NCBI GenBank assembly: GCA_903877945.1
Contig: CAIRFY010000612.1
Coordinates: 1-5,211, forward strand
From: an uncultured Oscillochloris sp.
GTDB lineage: Bacteria; Chloroflexota; Chloroflexia; Chloroflexales; Chloroflexaceae
Reading direction: 5' to 3'
Length of the DNA stretch: 5,211 bases
The notes beneath the pieces are model-generated. The model was given only the letters and a program-made list of their open reading frames with translations. It made no database searches and was not told the DNA's origin. Made by a program: the position numbers and the translations under genes. Positions within the stretch are counted from its first letter, which is position 1, and every line of letters starts with the position of its first letter. Positions 1-5,124 of the stretch are shown here, in pieces.

Positions 1-5
1 CGTGA

Positions 6-28
6 GGGAGAGGGGCTGGGGGTGAGGG
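6..28 (+). repeat. Family A G-rich repeat, right arm only (window-truncated)
   Basis: The stretch reads GGGAGAGGGGCTGGGGGTGA followed by GGG. Positions 6-26 are the exact reverse complement of 1666-1686 and nearly match the right arms at 1692-1716 and 3875-3898. The matching left arm would lie before the window. The four G-runs (3, 4, 5 and 3 bases) are separated by loops of 3, 2 and 3 bases, which fits the canonical G-quadruplex pattern on this strand. Confidence 0.8.
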
Positions 29-87
29 CCGGAGGGTGACTTTGCATCAGCCCTGGCAACCATAACGCTCTCCCATCGGCACCGGTG

Positions 88-93
88 TATAAT
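88..93 (+). promoter_or_regulatory. Putative -10 box of the gltX promoter
   Basis: A perfect TATAAT hexamer lies 39 bases before the chosen gltX start, so transcription would begin near position 100 with a leader of roughly 30 bases. No good -35 hexamer is seen 16-18 bases upstream (the area reads about ACGCTC), so the promoter is supported only by its -10 element and position. The box falls inside the N-terminal extension that a GTG start at 85 would create, which argues against that longer start. Confidence 0.5.
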
Positions 94-117
94 GGCCGAC
101 AGTGTGTCGCGTTCGAT

Positions 118-123
118 GGGAGA
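118..123 (+). promoter_or_regulatory. Ribosome binding site deciding the gltX start
   Basis: GGGAGA lies 9 bases before ATG 133. It is the only purine-rich Shine-Dalgarno-like stretch near a candidate start. GTG 85 has no such stretch at a suitable distance. Confidence 0.55.
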
Positions 124-132
124 CAGCTTTCT

Positions 133-1632
133 ATGGTAGAGATCACCGGCCCCGTGCGGGTGCGCTTCGCGCCGAGCCCCACCGGCTTCCTGCACATCGG
201 CGGGGTACGTACGGCCTTGTTCAACTGGCTCTTCGCCCGCCATTATGGCGGCCAGTTTATTCTGCGGATTGAGGACACCGACGAGAAGCGCTTCGTCCAA
301 GACGCTGCCGATGATATTATGTCCTCCATGCGCTGGGTCGGTATTAATTGGGACGAAGGCCCCGACATCGGTGGCCCTCACGTGCCCTACGTGCAGTCCG
401 AGCGCAAGGCTCTCGGCATCTACCAGCGCCCCGCCGACAACCTGGTGGCATCGGGTCACGCCTACAAGTGCTTCGTCACTCCCGAGGAGGAGGAGGCCAT
501 GCGCGCCGCCTGGGCCGCTAAGGGCGAACGCCCCGAGCGCTTCCGCTTCCGTGGCCCCGAGCGCGACTGGACGCCCGCCCAGGTGGCCGAGGCCGAGGCC
601 AGCGGCAAGCCTTTTACCATCCGCCTGAAGGTGCCCTTTGACGGCGCGACCAGCTTCAGCGACCTCGTTCGTGGCGGTGACCAGATTACGATCAGTAATG
701 CCGACCTCTACGACCTGGTGCTACTGAAGACCAGCGGCATGCCCACGTACCACCTGGCGCACTTGGTCGATGACCATATCATGGGCGTCACCCACGTCAT
801 TCGTGGCGAGGAGTGGGTACCCAGCGCACCCTACCACATTATGCTCTACCATGCGTTCGGCTGGCAGATGCCCACCTTCGCCCACGTGCCCAACATCCTA
901 CGCCAAGACGGTAAGGGTAAGCTCTCCAAGCGCAAGGACGATGTCTCGACCAACCGCTTCTGGGAGCGCGGCTACTTGCCCGAGGCCATGTTCAACTACC
1001 TATCGCTCCAGGGCTGGAGCTACGACGATAAGACCGAGATTATGAGCCGCGAGGAGATCGTCGAGCGATTCACGATTGATCGCGTACAGGCGTCGCCAGC
1101 CCGCTGGAACCCCGATAAATTGAAGGACATGAACGGCATCTACATCCGCAGCCTGCCGTCCGCCGATGTGGCCGCGCAGTTGATGCCCTACATGGTTAAG
1201 GCGAACATGATCGCCGATCCGCCGCAGCCAGAGGATCACCGCTACCTGGCACAGCTCACCCCGCTGATCCACGAGCGGCTGGAGGAGCTACAGCAGGCTC
1301 CCGAAATGCTGGCCTTCTTCTTCCATGACGTGACCACCTACGAGCCAAAGCTGCTCATCCAGAAGCAGATGGACGCCGCACGTAGCATCGATATGCTGCG
1401 GGCCGCTCACGCCGCCCTGAACAGCATCGAGATTTGGACGATCAGCGAGATTGAGGAGCGGCTGCGCGCCCTCGTCACGAGCCTGGGAGTCAAGCCGGGG
1501 CAACTCTTCGGCACCATCCGCGTGGCCGTCAGCGGGCGCACGGTCGCCCCGCCGCTCTTTGACACCATGGCCGCCCTCGGACGCGAGCGATCCCTAAGCC
1601 GGATCGCCGCCGCCGCCGTGTCGCTGGAGTAA
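133..1632 (+). CDS. gltX: Glutamyl-tRNA synthetase (GluRS)
   Basis: This cytoplasmic class I aminoacyl-tRNA synthetase joins glutamate to tRNA-Glu using ATP. The 499-residue product is close to the usual bacterial length. The Rossmann catalytic core begins with PSPTGFLHIGG (residues 14-24, HIGH-type motif at 21-24) and IEDTD (46-50). HLVDDHIMGVTHVIRGEEW follows at 210-228, and the KMSKS-type loop KLSKR lies at 263-267. From about residue 330 comes the helical anticodon-binding region, ending with the typical KPGQLFGTIRVAVSG (454-468) and PPLFDTMAALGRERS (473-487). Only one Cys (C113) is present where zinc-binding GluRS proteins carry a Cys/His cluster, so a zinc site is unlikely. The ATG at 133 is preferred over GTG 85: it has an SD-like GGGAGA, homologues begin close to the catalytic motif, and GTG 85 would put the TATAAT box inside the gene. 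Whether the enzyme also charges tRNA-Gln cannot be read from sequence alone. It may share a transcript with the downstream membrane gene, although a long palindrome separates them. Confidence 0.97.
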   Translation: MVEITGPVRVRFAPSPTGFLHIGGVRTALFNWLFARHYGGQFILRIEDTDEKRFVQDAADDIMSSMRWVGINWDEGPDIGGPHVPYVQSERKALGIYQRPADNLVASGHAYKCFVTPEEEEAMRAAWAAKGERPERFRFRGPERDWTPAQVAEAEASGKPFTIRLKVPFDGATSFSDLVRGGDQITISNADLYDLVLLKTSGMPTYHLAHLVDDHIMGVTHVIRGEEWVPSAPYHIMLYHAFGWQMPTFAHVPNILRQDGKGKLSKRKDDVSTNRFWERGYLPEAMFNYLSLQGWSYDDKTEIMSREEIVERFTIDRVQASPARWNPDKLKDMNGIYIRSLPSADVAAQLMPYMVKANMIADPPQPEDHRYLAQLTPLIHERLEELQQAPEMLAFFFHDVTTYEPKLLIQKQMDAARSIDMLRAAHAALNSIEIWTISEIEERLRALVTSLGVKPGQLFGTIRVAVSGRTVAPPLFDTMAALGRERSLSRIAAAAVSLE

Positions 1633-1636
1633 CCAC

Positions 1637-1762
1637 TCACACAACGAATCTCTTGCCGGGCAGCTCTCACCCCCAGCCCCTCTCCCGCTCAGGGAGAGGG
1701 GGCTGGGGGGTGAGGGCTGAGCGGCGAGAAATTCGTTATGTGAAAGGTATTGAACCTAGGAC
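1637..1762. repeat. Family A palindromic repeat, full copy
   Basis: Almost the whole gltX-membrane gene spacer is one imperfect palindrome. Its left arm is 1637-1686, the loop is GCTCA (1687-1691) and the right arm is 1692-1743. The inner arm 1666-1686 pairs with 1692-1714 apart from two single-G insertions. The outer arms pair TCACACAACGAATCTCT (1637-1653) with the region ending ATTCGTTATGTGA (1731-1743). Similarity to the copy at 3829-3946 continues beyond the hairpin on the right as GAAA-GTATTG-CCTAG-AC, reaching about 1762. The element starts 5 bases after the gltX stop. It has no U-tract, so it is not a classic intrinsic terminator, but as RNA it would fold strongly and could attenuate or protect the gltX transcript. 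Confidence 0.8.
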
Positions 1763-1786
1763 TTATCCGCGCTCCTTGGGCCGCAT

Positions 1787-1791
1787 GGAGG
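1787..1791 (+). promoter_or_regulatory. Ribosome binding site deciding the membrane-protein start
   Basis: GGAGG lies 6 bases before TTG 1798, a near-ideal Shine-Dalgarno sequence and spacing. The alternative TTG 1750 has only GAAAGG ending 2 bases away, too close to be functional, and that sequence belongs to the adjoining repeat. Confidence 0.6.
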
Positions 1792-1797
1792 CTGGGC

Positions 1798-3777
1798 TTG
1801 AATCAGATCCGCCGATACGTCGCTGCCCTGGGTATCTTAGTCGCACTGCTGATCGTTTTTCTGATCGCCCCACAGCTACCTCTGCGCTATCTGATCGATG
1901 CCGGGTATGAAGAAGGCGTGGGCAGTGACCTACCCTTCCTCCAGGGGTTCAACACTGCCGAGTCCGACATTCACGGTAGCTACCGCTGGACTGCCGACGG
2001 GGCCGTGATCCGCGTGCCGGGGGTAGGCGTGCGGCCACTGACCCTGCGGCTACGCTTCATTCCGGTGAGCGCCGCCGTGATGTCCGTTGGCCCCCATTCA
2101 ATCAGCGTCTATGCCGACGGGCGGCCCCTGGCGACCCTGCCGGTGATTGCGGCTGGATCGACGCAGACCATCCTTGTGCCACCTCCAGCCAGCGGTGCCC
2201 TAGAGATCACGCTGCACACGGCAACCTTTAGCCCGCCAGGAGATGATCGCAGCCTGGGGACGCCCCTAGACTCCGTTGGCGTGTTCACGCTGCCCGGCGG
2301 ATTGGCGGCACCGGACTGGTCGGCAACCCTGGCCTGGCTCGGCGCGGCGGCTCTGGCCTGGTTGACTCTGCGCCATGCGCTAGGGGCAGATGCCCCGGCG
2401 CGGCGTCTTTACGCGGCGTTTGCGGGACTGGTTGGCTTGGCGGCGATCCTCGACCCGCCGCATTGGGCTGCGGGAGCCAACGCCGCCCTGATCGCGGCTG
2501 CCCTGTCCTACCCGCTGGCGGTCGGCCTGCGCGCTGACCTACCGGCCCTGGCCCGCCGACTGGGTATTCCCCTCGATGCGCCGGGGCGGAGTTGGCTCAG
2601 CACCCTTTGTGTGATCGCCTTCGCCATGCGCTACGGGGGGCGACTCTACCCCGACTCGATGCCCGGCGACATCGGATTCCACACCAACCGGTTTCATGAC
2701 GCGGTCTTGGGCCTCATTTTTATCCTCTCGAAGAACCGTGGGGTCGATTTCCCGTACCCGCCGGGGCCGTACCTGGTGATCGCCCCCCTCACCCTGCTTG
2801 GCCTAAGCCCCAGCACGATCTTGCCGTTTGGCGCAGCCCTAGCCGACGCCCTGGGGGCGGCGGTGGTCTACGCCATTGCCAGCCGGGTGATGAGCATGCG
2901 CGCCGCCCTGCTGGCCGCAGCGATCTACGTGTTTACGGCGGCCACGTTCATGACTACTTGGTGGTCGTTCGATACCCACATCTACACCCAGTTCTTCCAC
3001 CTACTGACCATCGCAGCCCTCTGCTGGGCGATGGAGGCGTGGCAATGTGATGATCGGCGGCGACAGATCGCCTGGGGTGCAACCGTGTTCGTACTCCTCA
3101 GCCTGGTGTTCCTGGGGCACTTCGGGTTCCTGATCAACACGGCCCTGATGGTGGGCATGCTAACGGCGATCACCTGGCTAATGAGCTGGTGTGGCGCGGC
3201 GTGGGCGCGGGCAACGCGCTGGCCCCTGAGCCTGGCACTCGGCGGCGCTGTGATCGTCGCCGGAGTCTTCTTCTACAGCGCCTACATCCCGCTGTTCCTG
3301 AGCCAGATCGCGACGGCCAGGGCGGGCGGGCTCAGTGCGGTTGCCGGGCGCGACCCGGTGAGCCGGGCGGTGATGTGGAACACGCTCTGGCGGAACGGGC
3401 TGATCACCCACTTCGGGATTTTCCCCATCCCCCTAGCCCTAGGCGGGATCTGGGTACTCGCGCAGAGCAGTCGGTCAGAGGGCCAGGGGCTTAGCCGCCG
3501 CCAGGTGGTGTTGGCGCTGATGCTGGGCAGCCTAGCCGTGTCCATCTGCTTTGCCGTGTTGCCCTTCATCACCCTCGCCACCAACAGCCCACGCTGGCTG
3601 ATGTTTCTGGCCTGGGTGGTGGCCCTGGGTACGGCAATAGCCACCGAGGCCATCTGGAAGCGTGGGTGGGTCGGGCGGATCGCGGCCCTGGCCATGGGTG
3701 CCGTCGTGCTGGCCAACACCGTCTGGATCTGGCTCGCGCCGATGCTCTGGCGCATCCGCCCGCCCGAGCCATTTTAG
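1798..3777 (+). CDS. Large polytopic membrane protein, possibly GT-C-type glycosyltransferase
   Basis: I do not recognise a named family. From TTG 1798 the product is 659 residues. One N-terminal helix (about 7-25) is followed by a soluble segment of about 145 residues (26-173) rich in alternating hydrophobic strands, with RSLGTPLDSVGVF at 151-163. This looks like a beta-sandwich displayed outside the membrane. About a dozen hydrophobic helices follow (roughly 175-192, 203-219, 224-244, 324-342, 345-364, 368-384, 397-414, 423-442, 444-464, 475-496, 534-555, 568-590, 599-618, 625-648). The loop PDSMPGDIGFHTNRFHD (285-301) has acidic residues and His placed like the catalytic loop of GT-C polyprenyl-phosphate-sugar transferases; this is an analogy only. 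Similar proteins with one helix, a beta domain and many helices are, as I recall, common in Chloroflexales. TTG 1798 is chosen for its GGAGG. TTG 1750 would add 16 residues but lies in repeat sequence, and no ATG or GTG is available in frame near here. The TAG stop lies in a family B repeat terminus. A lipid-linked sugar transfer role is inference. Confidence 0.8.
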   Translation: MNQIRRYVAALGILVALLIVFLIAPQLPLRYLIDAGYEEGVGSDLPFLQGFNTAESDIHGSYRWTADGAVIRVPGVGVRPLTLRLRFIPVSAAVMSVGPHSISVYADGRPLATLPVIAAGSTQTILVPPPASGALEITLHTATFSPPGDDRSLGTPLDSVGVFTLPGGLAAPDWSATLAWLGAAALAWLTLRHALGADAPARRLYAAFAGLVGLAAILDPPHWAAGANAALIAAALSYPLAVGLRADLPALARRLGIPLDAPGRSWLSTLCVIAFAMRYGGRLYPDSMPGDIGFHTNRFHDAVLGLIFILSKNRGVDFPYPPGPYLVIAPLTLLGLSPSTILPFGAALADALGAAVVYAIASRVMSMRAALLAAAIYVFTAATFMTTWWSFDTHIYTQFFHLLTIAALCWAMEAWQCDDRRRQIAWGATVFVLLSLVFLGHFGFLINTALMVGMLTAITWLMSWCGAAWARATRWPLSLALGGAVIVAGVFFYSAYIPLFLSQIATARAGGLSAVAGRDPVSRAVMWNTLWRNGLITHFGIFPIPLALGGIWVLAQSSRSEGQGLSRRQVVLALMLGSLAVSICFAVLPFITLATNSPRWLMFLAWVVALGTAIATEAIWKRGWVGRIAALAMGAVVLANTVWIWLAPMLWRIRPPEPF

Positions 3778-3820
3778 GCAAGGTTTCAGAACAGCTTTAC
3801 AGTTTGGCGATGAGGCGAGG
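3774..3820 (+). repeat. Degenerate family B half-repeat overlapping the membrane-gene stop
   Basis: TTAGGCAAGGTTTCAGAA followed by CAGCTTTACAGTTTGGCGATGAGGCGA matches the left half of the family B unit at 4988-5042 (TTAGGCATGTTTCAAAA, then CAGCTTTACAGTCTTGCGATGAGGCGA). It lacks about ten bases (TGGGTACATT) in the middle. The TAG stop of the membrane gene (3775-3777) is part of the TTAGGCA terminus. The right half of the unit is missing; family A sequence begins at about 3829 instead. Confidence 0.7.
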
Positions 3821-3828
3821 ACGCGAGG

Positions 3829-3946
3829 GAATCTGTCGCCGCGCAGCCCTCACCCCCTGCCCCTCTCCCTCACAGGGAGAGGGGCAGGGGGTGAGGGGCA
3901 AGGTCGGCACGAAATCGGCTTATTCGAAAAGTATTGGTCCTAGAAC
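3829..3946. repeat. Family A palindromic repeat with perfect 24-bp stem
   Basis: The inner arms 3847-3870 and 3874-3897 are perfectly complementary over 24 bases around a CAC loop. The left flank GAATCTGTCGCCGCGCAGC (3829-3847) matches GAATCTCTTGCCGGGCAGC at 1646-1664. On the right, similarity to the first full copy continues as GAAAAGTATTG and CCTAGAAC (3939-3946), which contains the complement of the ssb stop codon. The element sits between convergent genes, where such a hairpin could stop transcription from both sides, but neither side has a T-run. Each G-rich arm is also a G-quadruplex pattern. Confidence 0.85.
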
Positions 3947-4485
3947 GGAATATCGTCGTCGTCATTGATCGGCTGGGGCCGGTTGCGGTCGGGCGGACGG
4001 GCCGGGGCGCGGTTGCTAGCCGGGGCCGGGGCGCGGCTGGCGTTGTTCGCTGGGGCCGGGGCGCGCCGGGCGGGCGGGGAATTCGTCTCCGTCGGCGGAT
4101 CGTCATGCCCCTCGAACTCGCCCTCGACATCTGGTGCCTGCCCGCGATCATTGCGAGACGACAGCATAATCATATCCTGGGCGATGACTTCACTGGTGTA
4201 GCGATCCTGGCCGTCCCGATCTGTCCACTTGCGTGTCTGGAGGCGACCCTCGACATAGACCCGCGAACCCTTGGTGAGGTACTGGTTGCAGATCTCACCC
4301 AGCTTGTCCCACGCGACGACGCGAAACCACTCGGTGTCGTCGTGCTGGTTCCCCTCCTTGTCCTTCCAGCTACGACCGCTTGCAACACGAAACGTCGTCA
4401 CCGCGCTGCCAGTGGATGTGTAGCGCATCTCGGGATCGGCACCGAGGTACCCGGTCATCTGCACCTTGTTTAAGTCCTTGGCCAT
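3940..4485 (-). CDS. ssb: Single-stranded DNA-binding protein
   Basis: SSB coats single-stranded DNA during replication, recombination and repair, and recruits partner enzymes through its C-terminal tip. The product has 181 residues, usual for a bacterial SSB. The N-terminal OB-fold (about 1-110) starts MAKDLNKVQMTGYLGADPEM and includes TEWFRVVAWDKLGEICNQYL (51-70), KGSRVYVEGRLQTRKW (72-87) and YTSEVIAQDMIML (96-108). A low-complexity linker (about 111-173) rich in Pro, Ala, Arg and Asn has RAPAPA at 141-146 and 151-156 plus RAPA at 159-162. The protein ends with the canonical acidic tip DDDDIPF (175-181). The ATG at 4485 follows GAGGAGGAG and agrees with the conserved N-terminus. The gene has its own strong promoter and runs convergently to the membrane gene. 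Its TAG stop lies in the right end of a family A repeat. In many bacteria ssb lies with ribosomal genes rpsF and rpsR; here it does not. Confidence 0.97.
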   Translation of the reverse strand: MAKDLNKVQMTGYLGADPEMRYTSTGSAVTTFRVASGRSWKDKEGNQHDDTEWFRVVAWDKLGEICNQYLTKGSRVYVEGRLQTRKWTDRDGQDRYTSEVIAQDMIMLSSRNDRGQAPDVEGEFEGHDDPPTETNSPPARRAPAPANNASRAPAPASNRAPARPPDRNRPQPINDDDDIPF

Positions 4486-4488
4486 GAT

Positions 4489-4497
4489 CTCCTCCTC
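4489..4497 (-). promoter_or_regulatory. Strong ribosome binding site of ssb
   Basis: Read on the minus strand this is GAGGAGGAG. Its AGGAGG core (4496-4491) ends 5 bases before the ATG. It is the strongest Shine-Dalgarno in the window, as expected for an abundant protein. Confidence 0.8.
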
Positions 4498-4553
4498 GTT
4501 GTTGTATGTGTTCGTCCCGTCCGTCGTGATCTTCCGAGAGAACTATTGTGCGT

Positions 4554-4582
4554 ATTTTAGCATGGAACAATCTGCGTGTCAA
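4554..4582 (-). promoter_or_regulatory. Sigma-70-type promoter of ssb
   Basis: On the minus strand a perfect TTGACA (4582-4577) is followed after exactly 17 bases by TAAAAT (4559-4554), which matches the TATAAT consensus at five of six positions. Transcription would start near 4547, giving a leader of about 60 bases before the ssb ATG. This implies ssb can be transcribed independently of the upstream RAM-domain gene. Confidence 0.75.
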
Positions 4583-4618
4583 GGACTTTTTATGCCCCCT
4601 GACGCACAGGTCGGGCTA

Positions 4619-4897
4619 TCACGAGAGGCCAATATCGAAGCCAACGTCCAAGTCACGCTTGGCATAGCGCCGGAAGGCCAGGATGGTCTTTGTACCGGTT
4701 ACACCGCCGATCTGGGCGATCCCGCTCGGCACCGACTCGTCGAGTGAGTCGTACTCGCTCACCCGCAACAGGGCGATAATATCAAACTCGCCCGTTACCG
4801 AGTAGACCTCGGCCACATTCGGCAGTTCGGCCACGGCCTGAGCCACCTCGCTGATCCGCCGGGCCTCGCAGGTGATCATCACAAACGCTGTGAGCAT
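4619..4897 (-). CDS. Stand-alone Lrp/AsnC ligand-binding (RAM) domain protein
   Basis: The 92-residue product corresponds to the C-terminal effector-binding and oligomerisation domain of Lrp/AsnC regulators, without the N-terminal helix-turn-helix. It has the alpha/beta ACT-like pattern: strand 2-8 (LTAFVMI), helix about 14-24, then PNVAEVYSVTGEFDIIALLRV (26-46) with the family's conserved V-x(3)-TG-x-x-D core, and finally IAQIGGVTGTKTIL (60-73). In full-length Lrp proteins this domain binds amino acids at dimer interfaces. Stand-alone versions are known in bacteria and archaea, and some are thought to associate with full-length Lrp proteins or bind amino acids on their own. No DNA-binding part is encoded upstream, where repeats begin at 4987, so this is probably a complete gene, not a truncation. 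The start at 4897 has AAGGAG 5 bases upstream. It is codirectional with ssb, with a 133-base gap that contains the ssb promoter. Ligand and partner are unknown. Confidence 0.88.
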   Translation of the reverse strand: MLTAFVMITCEARRISEVAQAVAELPNVAEVYSVTGEFDIIALLRVSEYDSLDESVPSGIAQIGGVTGTKTILAFRRYAKRDLDVGFDIGLS

Positions 4898-4902
4898 GGT
4901 TT

Positions 4903-4908
4903 CTCCTT
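4903..4908 (-). promoter_or_regulatory. Ribosome binding site of the RAM-domain gene
   Basis: Minus-strand AAGGAG ends 5 bases before the ATG at 4897. It confirms this start and supports the short gene as independently translated and not a broken-off end of a longer regulator. Confidence 0.7.
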
Positions 4909-4958
4909 AACAGGGTGCCTCGCCATTGGGGATGTTGCCGGTCAGGGCGACGACAGCA

Positions 4959-4986
4959 CGGATAGTGATTGTACGCCTTTTGTCAA
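4959..4986 (-). promoter_or_regulatory. Weak candidate promoter of the RAM-domain gene
   Basis: On the minus strand a perfect TTGACA (4986-4981) is followed after 16 bases by TATCCG (4964-4959), a poor -10. A better -10-like hexamer, TACAAT (4973-4968), is only 7 bases from the TTGACA, too close to pair with it. The TTGACA directly abuts the family B repeat that begins at 4987. The site is suggested mainly by its TTGACA and position. Confidence 0.3.
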
Positions 4987-5124
4987 CTTAGGCATGTTTC
5001 AAAATGGGTACATTCAGCTTTACAGTCTTGCGATGAGGCGATGAGGCGATGAGGCGATACGGAACGCCTCACCGCGTCATCGTTTCATCGCTGAACTGTC
5101 AAGCTAGATTGAAACATGTCTAAG
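4987..5124. repeat. Family B MITE-like palindromic repeat, complete copy
   Basis: Terminal inverted repeats CTTAGGCATGTTTCAA (4987-5002) and TTGAAACATGTCTAAG (5109-5124) match at 15 of 16 positions. Just inside, CAGCTTTACAGT (5015-5026) is mirrored by ACTGTCAAGCT (5095-5105). The centre carries CGATGAGG three times plus CGATACGG (5031-5062), then a small stem TGAGGCG/CGCCTCA (5050-5056 with 5065-5071). CATCG and TCATCGC (5079-5092) complement the tandem repeats. The unit has no coding capacity. Its size and structure fit a non-autonomous miniature element or a folded repetitive palindrome. Confidence 0.8.
5031..5062 (+). repeat. 8-bp tandem repeat inside family B copy 1
   Basis: CGATGAGG occurs three times in exact succession (5031-5054) and a fourth, diverged unit CGATACGG follows (5055-5062). 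The same block recurs at 5164-5195. The degenerate copy near 3808 has only about one and a half units, so the number varies between copies. Confidence 0.8.

Noticed and set aside
85..132. GTG 85 as start of gltX
   Set aside because: It adds 16 residues before the conserved N-terminus, has no Shine-Dalgarno and overlaps the TATAAT box.
3282..3755. 157-residue minus-strand open frame inside the membrane gene
   Set aside because: It lies entirely within the long membrane-protein frame, is Arg/Ala/Pro-rich as expected of a GC-rich shadow, and shows no domain.
3847..3897. Perfect 24-bp hairpin as a classic intrinsic terminator
   Set aside because: No T-run follows on either strand, so it is called a repeat. 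A terminating effect for the convergent genes remains possible but unproven.
3934..4473. 179-residue open frame on the plus strand antisense to ssb
   Set aside because: It is the mirror of ssb in GC-rich sequence. The minus-strand reading has a full OB-fold and DDDDIPF tip, while the plus-strand product shows no recognisable domain.
4586..4613. Terminator of the RAM-domain gene before the ssb promoter
   Set aside because: Only a 4-bp stem (CCTG/CAGG around ACGCA) is seen, with a short A/T run after it on the minus strand. That is too weak to call.
4619..4990. RAM-domain gene as a truncated full-length Lrp regulator
   Set aside because: A good RBS sits directly before its ATG, and no helix-turn-helix coding remnant is seen upstream in the same direction.
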